64,000 nucleotides of DNA, taken from assembly GCA_019843655.1 (NCBI GenBank), contig JACDQD010000111.1:1-64000 (forward strand). The letters run 5' to 3'. Under the pieces are notes generated by a model that saw only the letters and a program-made list of their open reading frames with translations, had not been told where the DNA came from and ran no database searches. Source of the stretch: Lethocerus indicus. Its lineage: Eukaryota; Arthropoda; Insecta; Hemiptera; Belostomatidae. The translations under genes and the position numbers were made by a program. Below are positions 54,901 to 63,486 of the stretch, in pieces. Position 1 is the stretch's first letter; each line of letters starts with the position of its first letter.

Positions 54901-57467
54901 TCGGAGTGAACGTGATAATTCCGTTCAATAACGGGGTTCGGTCGCACGCCGTCTTCAGTAGCCTCTCGCCGTTCCCTTTCGGCCCTTCCTTTTGGCTTCC
55001 GACGTTTCTGAAAACGCTAGGCCCCGGTAGGCGTTTTCGGTCAAAGACTATATCAAATTTGATTAAAAAAAAAATAGCAAATACTGAACAAAACCGATTA
55101 GATACAATTTACGAGAGAAACGGCTCGTTGTGCTCAGAATATAAAGGGTGTACCAAAATTATGAATTTGGCACCATTATTGCAGTAAAGTCGTTCATTAT
55201 TTTTGAAATATTGTTCAACAATTAAAACACGTTGTTCCGTCCTATAACGCTCTCCATGTTGTACTGACTGTCCTAAACTGTCGAATGGATTTTATGTAGT
55301 TTAATATACCTGTTTTGTGGTCTGCGAGGGGTTGGAATACAGCGTAGGTTCGTGATGTTTCCGTCTCCTCTCGCTGCCGGTTCGGTCTTTTGCTAGACCG
55401 GTTTCACGGCCGCTCGCCATCTTCAGTAGCGCTGTGTGTCAGTCACTGTCAGCACTTTGGATGTTTTTTCGGTGGGCATCCTCACTGCACTGCACTGTCA
55501 CTTTCTCACATGTACTGTTTTCGGCGATCGGCCGAAACCGGTCTGGCGAAAGACCAAACCGGCGAACACCTAGTTTAACATACATGTTTTGTGGTCTGCG
55601 AAGGTTTGGAATACCGTAGATTTGTTGTGTGTTTCTGTCTCTCTCCTCTCTAGCCGGTTCGGTCTTTCGCTGAGACCGGGGTTTGTCGGCCGCTCGCCGT
55701 CTTCAGTAGCGGCGTCGGCCACTTTTGCGACAGTACAAGCGAAAGTAACAGTGCAGTGATGATGCCTTCAAAAAAGTGCCAAAAGTGACTGACGCCGCTA
55801 CTGAAGACGGCGAGCGGCCGACAAACCGGTCTGGCGAAAAACCGAAACGGCGAGAGGAGGTGACAGAAACGCAACAGATCTACGGTATTCTCCAAACCCT
55901 CGCAGACCACAAGACAGGTATATTCTGACTAGGTGTTTCCGTCTCCTCTCGCTGCTGTTTGGTCTTTCGCTAGACCGGTTTGTTGGCCGCTCGCCGTCTT
56001 CAGTAGCGCTGTGTTAGTCACTTTTCGACAAGTGACAGCGACAGTGCAGTGAGGATGCCCCCAAAACATCCAGAGTGCCAAAAGTGACTGACACCGCTAC
56101 TGAAGATGGCGAGCGGCCGACAAACCGGTCTGGCGAAAAACCGAAACGGCGAGAGGAGGTGACAGAAACGCAACAGATCTACGGTATTCTCCAAACCCTC
56201 GCAGACCACAAAACAGGTATATTCTGACTAGGTGTTTCTGTCTCCTCTCGCTGCTGTTAGGTCATTCGCCAGACCAATTTGTCGGCCGCTCGCCGTCTTC
56301 AGTAGCGCGACAAGTGACACCGACAGCGGGCAGTGAGGAGTGGCCCAGCGAAAAACATCCGGAGTGCCGATGAGTGACTGACACAGGGCGCTACTGAAGA
56401 CGGCGAGCGGCCGACAGACCGGTCTGGCGAATGGCCAAACAGAGACAGAAACATCGCGAACCCCTACAGTAGTATATTCCAACCACGAAACGGGTATATC
56501 AAATTTCTTATACAAGGATTACACTTAATGAATTGATTGGAATATCTCCAATGAGTTCACAGTGGTTAAGTTATCAGGTTGTACCGGAAAATCGATTTTC
56601 GAGGGAAATTGAAACGAAACTCATTTAAATTTTTGTACACGTTTATAGGCGCCATTCACAACCCTTCTCTCTCCGTCTTTGGTACAACTTCGAAAATTCC
56701 TTCCCCCCAAAATTTCACGCAGGTTTTCGGCCCAAAAGTTACGGCGGAAATCAGGCGGGGGGGTGGGGGGGGTGGATCGTTCATTTCGGTTTTTATTTAG
56801 CATTTCATGTAATTGACGCGTTGATTATTTTTCGATTACTGTTTCAATCGGATCTTCATCTCTGGCTGAAGGCTTATCCTAACACCCGGGGCGTTCTTGA
56901 TCTTCGATATCGAAATCTCCGGCTTTACAACCGACTTAGGAACTTTAACTTCGGGCCTCTTTCTATATACATGGGCCCCCGATATTTAATATTTTCCCTT
57001 TATCGCCCCTTTTCCAGCTATCGTTGGACGGAGTGACGTTGGTGTCGGTCGAAATCGTCACCGAAGGCGATTACGCCGCCAACAGACTGGCGACATTCTG
57101 GCAGGAAAGCGATATAGACCTGTCGGCCGGTCTCGATTTCACGCCCAGGGGCCCAAACCGGGTCAGAATAACGCATCTGCAGCACGCGCCGTTCGCCCAC
57201 GTGCTTCGGGTGAGCGCCGGCCCTCCATTCTATCTATCGGGGCCGACGACTAAGTGATTGCGCCAAGTCCCGGGGGGCTTTTTTTTTTCGGCCGATCTGG
57301 ACGTCGGCGATGACCGAATAAAGGGCGTTATCGATTCGAGAAAATTGCAGAGAAGCTGAATGCATCTTATACCTGCAGTCGAAGATGTATTCCGCAATTA
57401 CTTAGTTGCCGACCCGATACATTTAACAGGAGTTTTTACTCAACTTAACTTACTCACAATGTGGAAT

Positions 57468-57528
<61 letters not shown>

Positions 57529-58038
57529 TCTGGTGAAAGAGTATCGCGAATTTTAATAAGTATATTTCAATTACGGTCTTTTGCACAGCCTCATATTTGT
57601 ACACGCATTTTTTTCGGGGTCGTCTTCGATTTTTCCGCCCGTTTTTTTTGGCCGAAAAATGGATCGGAAAAATCTCAACCTCTGCGCCTCAAATTTTGCG
57701 TGAAAACTGAATAAAGTATCGAATGTTGACAGCGCCCTATTGAGGATCGCCACAAAAAAAAAACAGAATTTTTGAAGCGCTTCAGTGGATTTGGAAAAAA
57801 ACTGGAAAAGGGGATTGATTACTCTGGAAGGGCCAAAATAGATATTCCCCAGATGAAAAATAATTTTTGAAAAAAAACCCTAATAAATTCGCTATACTCT
57901 TTGAACAGACCTCTTGAGTAGATATTAGATAGAAATTTGCTATAGCCGACAAACTGACTTACGGCCCCAAACTCAACTTTCCGTCTCTGGGGCGGTTTCG
58001 GCCGCTCGCCATCTTCAGTAGTCGCTGTCGGCCACTTT

Positions 58039-58123
<85 letters not shown>

Positions 58124-61100
58124 GAAAATGTCCAAAGTGACGACTGCGACTGACACCGCTACTGAAGACGGGGCGAACGGCCGAAAATTCCGGTCTAGCG
58201 AAAGGCCACAGACCAGAAAACAGGTAAACGTCGACTGCCACGTCACCCATATTCGGGTGACAGTGATCGGGCCGCGTCACCCGTATCGGGGTGACGCTTA
58301 TTTTTGACTACCTTGCGAAATATATTCGTCTGCGTTTGATTGAAACTATTGAATATTAATTGATATAAACTTAAATTTATCAACAGAATATCCATTAACC
58401 CGTCGAGTACAAAAATTTTTCTTTTCTGAAAATTTCGCATAAAATTCACTCATAACGACGCATTATCGTCAAACAATAGCTCCAAATATATTTTTAAAAA
58501 TCAGTTTGTCAAATTTTTTTTTTTAAACACGACGCAGTATTTGTAATGCGAAATTACTGAAAGTGATAACAAAGAAAAAAGTTCCTTGTATATGTCATTT
58601 TGAGAAAAAATTTTAAAAAAATTAACCGATTAACCAATTCGGGGCCTACTCAATGGGTCAAGTGGAAACTGTACGCGAAAATTGTTTATTGGTTAAATTG
58701 TGTAGAGTGCAATAAAAATTTTAAAACGTTCAATTAAAACGACAACCCAGCTATTGGCTGGGTCTTCAAATACCCCGAAGAATGACTCTTCGGCCAACTT
58801 TAGTTATGAAGACTTTGGGGACGTGTGATTGTGGTGGAAAAAAAATAAATAATACTCTTCTCAATAAAACTGTAGCGATTGTCTGAGCAATAGAATTTTT
58901 CACTGGCAAGGTGGAAAACAGGGGCCAGCCTCTGATGGGAACGGTGAGGATTTTCCTGGCGCCCGAATACGACGAGAGGGGACGGTACCTGACTTTCGAA
59001 GACCAGAGGAACCAGATGATCGAATTGGACAGATTCGTTGTCAGAAGTGAGTATCGCCAATATTCGACCGATTACTTTGGCTATATATATACACCGGGGG
59101 GAATTGGAATATAGCCGTGTGAATTGACTGCAGGTATTAGATACATTCGGCTTCGTGACAACGGCCTTTTTATTCGGGGGGGGGGTCATCGTCGACCTCC
59201 AGAATGGAAGACGTCCGATGATGAGCGCTACCATCGTCTTTTGATGAAAAATCCCGCGGCAGGAATTTTAATTCTGATACAGCAATGTTTTCAGAAAGGG
59301 CCGAATGATTATAGCGCATCGAAGAAATCGTTATCGGTCGGAGGATTTTTCGTTAAAAGACGAGGAGGAACGCTCTGGACGTCCATTCTGGAGAATAAAA
59401 TTATTTATTCGGACATTGGCAGAAGTTATATTATAACTGCATTCGAAACCATCAACGGCCGTACTGAAGTGCCCTACGCGAGTCCCCCCAAACTCTACAC
59501 AAAGACAGGACCCGGTTTTGAACCTGTGACGTCACGCAGACCCAACCGACGTCTTGACCAATCAGGGACGAGCACCGAATCCATTGAGAAAAAAAAAGGA
59601 CCTCCAACATCCTTTCTCGGCCGCCGAACCTTCCCAAGACCCCAGACTATGTATGCGTGTTTCCATTGAGGAGTCCCACATATACATAAAATAAACTGGG
59701 GATAAACGAAATAAATATAATCCCACGTATTTCCAATTATTTGGATCGGCAACTGAATAATTGAGGATTTCACCGACAAACAAGCGGGCGTTGTACAGTA
59801 TTTTTAAGTGCGTCAAAATCTTCGGCACGGATAAGCCGTAGACGGCTAAGCACAGCTTTGCGAAAATATATAAATCACTACGTTTTTAGCTTTTTCAATT
59901 CTGCAACGTAATTTTGATACCGGAACGTTTCGGGAAAGGACCTAAATAATAAAGTATCGAAGAATCTTATCCGTGCCGAAGATGTTACTGACGCGCTTAA
60001 AAATATGTACAACGCCGCTTGTTGTCGGCGAATGAATTATCGCCGACAATATAAATAGGATTACAATTTGCCGACATTTCGCATAACTATAGTTCTTATC
60101 TCTTTGAATTTGTATTTATTGATGAAATTTTTATCAAGTCTAACAAATATCGGAATATTTTTCAATACCATTTTATTCGACTGTATCTATACGGTAGACG
60201 GTCGATTTGTTGCGCTAGACCGGTTTCGGCCGCATCCTCACTGCGCTGTCACTGTCACCTGTGCCGTATTCACTATGAAAAAAAAATTATCTAGAAAAAG
60301 TGACGAAAGTGGCTCTGATAGAAGATGGCGACCGGCCGAAACCGGGTCTTCTACAAAAGGCACACAGAATTCAACTGGTCAATGTAATTTTGATACCGAA
60401 TGTTTCAAAGAGGACCTAAACGAATGTTACCTGTACAAAGATGTACTGACTTACTTAAAAATATGTACAACGCCGCTATCCGTTGCCGAGCCAATAAAAG
60501 CTAAAATTTAATGTATGAACAAGAATTTACCTTCTTCATAGTCGTCTTCAAGAGTTCTACGTATCCGCTTTTCAGTCTATCCGCGTCTTCTAAAGGAGGA
60601 GGTTTTGTAAAACGGGGCCTTTTTCAGTCGGCAGCGGCAACAGGACGGTGACGCGGAAGAGCGAGGATTCGACGGTGACGATACCTTTCGGCAGGACGTT
60701 CAGGGACCTCTACCGGGGAAGGCCCGAAGAGGGAAGCGCCGGCGAGGACCAGTTCAATTTCTGCGGATGCGGATGGCCCCACCACATGCTCGTGCCGAGG
60801 GGATCGGAACAGGGCACTCCGGCCGTACTCTTCGCCTTCATATCCGACTATGAACAGGACAAGGTTCTGTACCGATTGCTAGTACCAAAGGACCCTCTAC
60901 TCTATCGCCGGTTCGGCCGCTCGCCGCATCTTCAGTAGCGGTATCGGCCGGCCACTCTGTCCTCTATTCGGGGATGTAGACAGTACAAAAGTGACACGGT
61001 GCAGTGAGGATGCCCCCCCCACCGCTGAAAAACATCCAGAGTGGCCGACAGTGACTACTGAAGACGGTGAAACCGGTCTAGCGAAAGACCGAACCGGCGA

Positions 61101-63339
61101 TAGAGAAACGCCAGTGAACGCTACGGCGAAGCAAGTTTTTTGAGGCCCAAGGGAACATCCGGAAAATGTTCAAAAGTATTTTCCATTTCCTCAATCGGCG
61201 TTTCCAACCCTCCTTTTGTGATCTCGTCTCCGTCTTCGGTGTCGTCCCGTCAAGTTTTTCGCGATACTTTTTCTGGACGAAGTACAATAAATTCAGCCCC
61301 GAGTCGAACTTCATTCAGCCGGGGTAGAAACAATTAGAAACGGACAAGTACAAGTCGAAGGACTAAGCGCAGACCAATAGTCGAATTTAGGGGTTTTTTT
61401 TTCAAAAATTATTTATTCATTCACGAAAATCTATTTTGCCCCCGTCAAAGTATTCTGCCCACCGGATATTATTCACGTGTGCCGACGTTTTTTCCAATCC
61501 TAGAAGCGCTTCGAAAATTATTTTTTTTGACGTCAAGCTCCGTCTTCGGTGTCGTCCTTTCATGTTTTTGCGATACTTTTCTGAACGAAGTACAATAAAT
61601 TCAGCCCCGAGTCGAACTTCATTTAGCGGGGGTGGAAACAATTCGAAACGGACAAGAACAAGTCGAAGGACTTTGATACCAATAGTATCTCCTTCTTATT
61701 CAATCAGGAGATAATATACTGATATTTTAATTTTAAGATATTTTTTCCATTTTTCACTTTCCTTACCTTATATCACTTCCTTTGGGTTTCCCTCGTCATT
61801 AAGCCATTTTCACTTTCCTTCATTTGCATCGTTTCCCACTGTGTGTCCATTTTCTTTCCGGCTTCAGTTTCATCGCTTTTCCCTTATCAGTTTCTCCGCT
61901 GTTGTTGATGTTCCTTATATTATCAGTAACTTTGCGTTTTCTCTCCCACTCTCTTCGCCTTTCCCTCGAGTTTTCTATATGTTTTTCTCAGATTCTAACC
62001 GTCATCGATTCATTTCATTCTCTTCGCATTTTTTCAGGTTCTTTTCAGGTCTTTTCGGTTGTCAAATTCCTTCGCTAGCGTCTCGACTTCGGGGGTGACT
62101 TTTCGGTTAGCGAAAAATAAACGTAGGATTCGGCCAAATTTCTCTTACAATCAAATAAAATGGGAATGTTAGTTTCAGGGGCCCTATAATGCGCTCTAGT
62201 CTCTGATATTAATTTTTGTAAAAAAAAAAATACGAAAATTTTGGACGTAGCTAGAACCCAAAAAGAGATGCAGTCTCTTGGAAGTATGCATGGAAGAAGA
62301 GAATGGATTGAGTATTGTAACATGTTTGAGATTTATTTATATATATAAACGTAGGATTCGGCCAAATTTCTCTTACAATCAAATAAAAGGGAATGTTAGT
62401 TTCAGGGGCCCCAATGCGCTCTAGTCTCTGATATTAATTTTTGTAAAAAATACGAAAATTTTGGACGTAGCTAGAACCCAAAAAGAGATGCAGTCTCTTG
62501 GAAGTATGCATGGAAGAAGTGAATGGATTGAGTATTGTAACATGTTTGAGATTTATTTATATATATAAACGTAGGATTCGGCCAAATTTCTCTTACAATC
62601 AAATAGAAATGGGAATGTTAGTTTCAGGAGCCCTAATGCGCTCTATTCTCTGATATTAATTTTTGTAAAAAAAAATACGAAAATTTTGGACGTAGCTAGA
62701 ACCGAAAGAGATGCAGTCTCTTGGAAGAAGAGCATGGATTGAGTATTGTAACATGTTTGAGATTTATTTATATATATAAACGTAGGATTCGGCCAAATTT
62801 CTCTTACAATCAAATAGAAGGGGAATGTTAGTTTCAGGAGCCCCCAATGCGCTCTATTCTCTGATATTAATTTTTGTAAAAAAAAATACGAAAATTTTGG
62901 ACGTAGCTAGAACCCAAAAGAGATGCAGTCTCTTGGAAGAAGAGCATGGATTGAGTATTGTAACACGTTTGAGATTTATTTATGCGGCAGTAGGCGAAGA
63001 GATCGGTGCTGGAAAAAGAATTTCGTTTCACTTATTATCATGGCCCCGAAAGCTTATCACTCGCTTACCTCCGGCGGTCCGTGGTGGTTGTCGCAGGTGG
63101 TGCAGCCGGAGTTGCGTCGCAACGCCTGCTCCGATTCGCCGGCCTACTGCGGCATACGGCGTGCAATGTACCCGGACTCTAGGCCGATGGGCTTCCCGCT
63201 GGACAGGCGGGCCGGGCCCGGCGTCGCGCGACTGGCCCAATTCCTGACGCCGAACATGGCCACGGCACGGCTGGTCATCAACTTCGCGAACAGGACTCTG
63301 GGTCTGCGCTCTTTCGGCCTCGATCTGGACGACTGGTGA
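45432..63339 (+). CDS. PPO: Prophenoloxidase with predicted signal peptide (13 exons)
   Basis: Type-3 copper oxidase that hydroxylates monophenols and oxidises o-diphenols to quinones, the trigger for melanin in immunity, wound healing and cuticle tanning. The hand-joined exons give 718 residues with phases agreeing at all 12 junctions; PPOs are usually near 690. Copper A ligands are H233, H237 and H262; copper B ligands are H389, H393 and H429, with family spacing. GCGWPHHM (606-613) is the thioester-like motif of PPOs, absent from most hemocyanins, and C605, C607, C649 and C656 fit the conserved disulfides. Residues 1-24 look like a signal peptide cut at ASKA|DD, unlike the cytosolic insect and crustacean PPOs. 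The usual Arg-Phe activation site is not seen; R74-T75 sits in the region. A hemocyanin is the main alternative but fits less well. Confidence 0.93.
45576..46760. repeat. 17-bp tandem array in PPO intron 1
   Basis: About 70 copies of TACAGAGAATTTCGTTA (variants TTGTACAG, TTCACACACAG). With a 17-bp unit, all three forward frames translate to the same YREFRYTENFVIQRISL cycle, so the frames of 305 and 375 codons are artefacts of the repeat. Confidence 0.97.
46870..47130. mobile_element. Foldback element in PPO intron 1
   Basis: AATACCGTAGATTTCCTGTG, CTTTCGCCAGACCGG, CGTCTTCAGTAGCGC on the left; GTGCTACTGAAGACGGCGAGC and GAAACAGAGAAAATCTACGG on the right. Confidence 0.8.
47156..47424. repeat. 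Tandem duplication across the PPO exon 2 acceptor
   Basis: ATGACGCCAGCTCCCAACTG recurs at 47156 and 47291 (135 bp). The same upstream tract TTCCCTATTCCGTTTCTG, ending CGCCGGCGCTGAAG, precedes both 47280 and the true exon start at 47414. The third copy lacks 12 bp (ATCGCCGTGGGG). Each copy therefore carries an acceptor-like site. Confidence 0.9.
47414..47520 (+). CDS. PPO: PPO exon 2: N-terminal FFRPREPL block
   Basis: The acceptor is GCCGGCGCTGAAG after a long pyrimidine tract, and the donor is GTC|GTGAGT. Reads DAGKTLQLMFFRPREPLTMP, then KGDEDVFLDMPEGYV. The FxRPxEPxxxPKG pattern is the conserved start of PPOs. If exon 1 is wrong, ATG 47440 would be the only in-frame start here. Confidence 0.9.
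47775..48615. repeat. Satellite B, reverse-complement orientation
   Basis: Degenerate copies of GCCTAAAAACCGCATTTTTG, the reverse complement of the 2.4-4.4 kb unit. Less regular than the first array; some units read TTTCTGGGCCCATTTCGCG. Confidence 0.85.
48618..48800. mobile_element. Foldback element in PPO intron 2
   Basis: TTCGGCCGCTCGCCATCTTC at 48619 is inverted at about 48747-48766 (GAAGATGGCGAGCGGCCGAA). The centre has GCATCCTCTCTGCACTG. The outer right arm ends in AAAGACCGAACCGCCGGCGAG and runs into the GA repeat. Confidence 0.8.
48956..49151 (+). CDS. PPO: PPO exon 3
   Basis: The acceptor is TTGCTATTGCAG, phase 0; the donor ATGA|GTCAGT leaves phase 1. Reads PELYSGDGLNLKPRTGDANV, DVLEEFPDLEFARQCLGRRD, PFSVFVPTHRECAARLIEIF. 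The FSVFxPxHRE block is family-typical. The segment before VPDV is shorter than usual in PPOs. Confidence 0.9.
49207..49487. mobile_element. TA-MITE-2 copy in PPO intron 3
   Basis: GGTGTTCCAAAATTAAAGCG at about 49218 and GCGTTAATTTTGGAACACC at about 49465-49483 are inverted terminal repeats. A GAGAGGG-rich run at 49339-49392 lies inside. Confidence 0.75.
49593..49816 (+). CDS. PPO: PPO exon 4
   Basis: The acceptor is TTTTTTATCAG, which supplies the last two bases of a split Asn codon; the donor is AGG|GTGAGC, phase 0. Reads SSTEELAAKAAYVRERVNPY, LYDYALSVSLLGMEETEGLQ, LPPQTVVFPEKYFIRSVIT. The RERVNPYLYxYALSVxLL block is a strong PPO/hemocyanin N-domain signature. Confidence 0.93.
50105..50307 (+). 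CDS. PPO: PPO exon 5: copper A site
   Basis: Acceptor TTGTATAACAG, phase 0. The nearer AG at 50114-50115 gives the wrong phase, which decides the start. Donor CAG|GTAGGT, phase 2. Reads WYFREDVGINLAHWHWHLVN and GELFYYFHEQMLA. H233, H237 and H262 are the copper A ligands. The first His of the usual HHWHWH motif is Ala232, but that residue is not a ligand. Confidence 0.93.
50425..51010. repeat. CAGCTG-centred minisatellite, array 2
   Basis: About 34 copies of TCAGCTGTTTTATATAG (17 bp) mixed with the 18-bp form GCTGATTAATAAAGTCA, in PPO intron 5. A higher-order alternation of the two forms is visible at 50590-50990. It abuts a TA-MITE-1 element at 51030. Confidence 0.95.
51030..51247 (-). mobile_element. 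TA-MITE-1 copy, inverted
   Basis: Reads in reverse the family blocks: GATGTACTCAAAAGTAATTG, TTTTGAGGAGTTCTTCAAGAG, GCGTCGATAATATCGGTGA, TAGATTAATAATTAAAG and AAAATTCCAAAGTGAAAATG. Confidence 0.75.
51327..51477 (+). CDS. PPO: PPO exon 6
   Basis: The acceptor is CTATTTTCAG; G completes the Arg codon. The donor is AGC|GTCAGT, phase 0. Reads YNFERYCLGMARTRPLSDWR, VPVPEGYYSKLDNIVASRTW, PPRQPFTRLS. ARYNxERxCxG and the WPxRQ segment are conserved in PPOs. Confidence 0.93.
51728..51826 (+). CDS. PPO: PPO exon 7
   Basis: Acceptor ATCCGTTTCAG, donor CAG|GTATAA, phase 0 at both ends; 33 codons. Reads DVERPEEGISVSLDEMERYR and DRIYQAIHAGYIQ, matching the LxRWRDRIxEAIHxG helix of the family. Confidence 0.92.
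51846..52050 (+). mobile_element. TA-MITE-1, near-intact copy
   Basis: Best-preserved member: TATTAGGGGTACCCAAAAG at the left and CTTTTGGGTACACTTAATA at the right, with TA on both sides. Interior blocks CGACAACTCTCCAACTGCC and GAGGAACTCCTCAAGACC are as in the other copies. Confidence 0.85.
52790..52957 (+). CDS. PPO: PPO exon 8: first half of copper B site
   Basis: Acceptor GTCTGTCAAACAG, phase 0. Donor CTC|GTGGGT keeps phase 0; the alternative GT at 52962 would break the frame with exon 9. Reads RGIDILGNLVEASSLSANVN, FYGNIHNQGHLVIAYAHDPR. H389 and H393 are copper B ligands. A Gln lies between them where PPOs often have Trp or Met. Confidence 0.93.
53225..53665. repeat. CAGCTG-centred minisatellite, array 3
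   Basis: Regular alternation of TCAGCTGTTTTATATAG and TCAGCTGTTTTGTATAA gives a 34-bp higher-order repeat. It abuts a TA-MITE-1 copy (53668-53860) whose left end is TATTAGGGGTACCCAAAAA. Confidence 0.95.
53668..53860 (+). mobile_element. TA-MITE-1 copy, right end lost
   Basis: Begins GGGGTACCCAAAAATTAATCG and carries GACTTTGGAAATCATTTTATT and GAAGAACTCCTCAAGACCG. Lacks the right terminal repeat. Confidence 0.75.
54420..54548 (+). CDS. PPO: PPO exon 9: second half of copper B site
   Basis: Acceptor CCTTTTTTTCAG, donor GAG|GTAAAC, phase 0 at both ends; 43 codons. Reads ASFGVMADTATSMRDPIFYR, WHAFVNRIFDEHKNTLPPYT. The GVMxDTATxMRDPxFYRWH block is one of the most conserved in arthropod PPOs. H429 is the third copper B ligand. 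Confidence 0.96.
55310..56500. mobile_element. Cluster of four foldback elements (reference copies)
   Basis: Copies at about 55310-55570, 55600-55920, 55935-56220 and 56233-56500. The second and third show full arms of about 140 bp: TTTTGTGGTCTGCGAAGG, GGAATACCGTAGATTTGTTG, TTTCTGTCTC, GGTTCGGTCTTTCGC, CGGCCGCTCGCCGTCTTCAG, then a centre with GACAGTGCAGTGAGGATGCC, then the exact inverse order ending AGATCTACGGTATTCTCC and CCTCGCAGACCACAA. No open frame of their own. Located in PPO intron 9. Confidence 0.9.
57018..57209 (+). CDS. PPO: PPO exon 10
   Basis: Acceptor CCCCTTTTCCAG, donor CGG|GTGAGC, phase 0 at both ends; 64 codons. Reads LSLDGVTLVSVEIVTEGDYA, TFWQESDIDLSAGLDFTPRG, ITHLQHAPFAHVLR. 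The TFWQxSDxDLSxGLDFxPRG and THLQHxPF blocks open the C-terminal domain of PPOs. Confidence 0.96.
57238..57416. mobile_element. Mariner-derived MITE, copy 4
   Basis: GGGGCCGACGACTAAGTGATTG at the left, GCAATTACTTAGTTGCCGACCC at the right; a remnant GACCGAATAAAGGGCGTTATC corresponds to the transposase linker seen at 24.5 kb. Confidence 0.75.
57985..58230. mobile_element. Foldback element with TA run at the apex
   Basis: GGCCGCTCGCCATCTTCAGTAG, then GGCCACTTTGGACATATATA, an 80-bp TA run (58042-58122), CCGAAAATGTCCAAAGTG, and CGCTACTGAAGACGGGGCGAA. Confidence 0.85.
58911..59046 (+). CDS. PPO: PPO exon 11
   Basis: Acceptor TTTTTCACTGGCAAG, phase 0; donor AGAA|GTGAGT, phase 1. Reads VENRGQPLMGTVRIFLAPEY, DERGRYLTFEDQRNQMIELD, RFVVR. 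GTVRIFLAPxxDERG and MIELDRF are typical PPO strands. Confidence 0.95.
59455..60270. repeat. Large inverted duplication, arm 2 (partner 25060-25905)
   Basis: Reverse complement of the 25 kb segment in PPO intron 11, including the SINE-like part (59462-59735), a mariner-type MITE (about 59744-60050) and a foldback end. Just upstream, 59150-59450 holds inverted mariner linker remnants (CGGCCTTTTTATTCGG, TCATCGTCGACCTCC). Confidence 0.9.
60628..60863 (+). CDS. PPO: PPO exon 12: thioester-like motif
   Basis: Acceptor GCCTTTTTCAG; A from exon 11 plus TC makes an Ile codon. Donor AAG|GTTCTG, phase 0. Reads NRTVTRKSEDSTVTIPFGRT, DQFNFCGCGWPHHMLVPRGS, AVLFAFISDYEQDK. The motif GCGWPHHM is at residues 606-613. 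Confidence 0.96.
60900..61100. mobile_element. Foldback element, short copy
   Basis: GGTTCGGCCGCTCGCCGCATC at about 60910, TTCAGTAGCGGTATCGGCC, centre GTGCAGTGAGGATGCCCC, and the truncated inverse arm TACTGAAGACGGTGAAACCGG. Confidence 0.75.
61190..61675. repeat. Two diverged copies of an about 170-bp segment
   Basis: CCGTCTTCGGTGTCGTCC, GAAGTACAATAAATTCAGCC, CCGAGTCGAACTTCATT and CGGACAAGTACAAGTCGAAGG occur at 61228-61360 and, diverged, at 61540-61675. AGCGCTTCGAAAATT at 61504 recurs at 21958. Confidence 0.8.
62115..62985. repeat. Tandem repeat, about 210-230 bp, four copies (satellite G)
   Basis: AACGTAGGATTCGGCCAAATT begins units at about 62118, 62348, 62569 and 62779. Each carries TCTTACAATCAAATA, GTTAGTTTCAGGGGCCC, TTTTGGACGTAGCTAGAACC and GATTGAGTATTGTAACATG. 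Units get shorter rightwards. The array ends about 110 bp before the last PPO exon. Confidence 0.93.
63097..63339 (+). CDS. PPO: PPO exon 13: C-terminal exon
   Basis: Acceptor GGTTGTCGCAG, phase 0, 80 codons and TGA. Reads VVQPELRRNACSDSPAYCGI, RRAMYPDSRPMGFPLDRRAG, QFLTPNMATARLVINFANRT. C649 and C656 fit the family's disulfide partners of C605 and C607; YPDxRxMGFPxDR and FLTPNM are typical of PPO C termini. The residues after INFANRT are lineage-variable. Confidence 0.96.
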   Translation: MVQPELRRNACSDSPAYCGIRRAMYPDSRPMGFPLDRRAGPGVARLAQFLTPNMATARLVINFANRTLGLRSFGLDLDDW

Positions 63340-63480
63340 CCGGCCGGTCTACAACAGGTATTGGAGGAATACACGGGAACACTATAATCGAGAATCGGAT
63401 ACAGTCGTTGGAAACACCAGAAGGACACTATTCTGAATATTGAGCACGGAAGAAGAACAAAGTGTCTGTGAATTGTGGCC

Positions 63481-63486
63481 AATAAA
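63481..63486 (+). terminator. Polyadenylation signal AATAAA (PPO)
   Basis: AATAAA 142 bp past the PPO stop codon, followed by an A-rich stretch and then a T/GT-rich stretch (63523-63550). Confidence 0.75.

Noticed and set aside
59124..59669. 181-codon frame in PPO intron 11
   Set aside because: It runs across a mariner remnant and the SINE-like segment and has no domain; its last half is the inverse of 25.7 kb repeat sequence.
62825..63247. Frame running from the tandem repeat into the PPO last-exon region
   Set aside because: Out of frame with the PPO C-terminus; the PPO frame is fixed by phase and homology.
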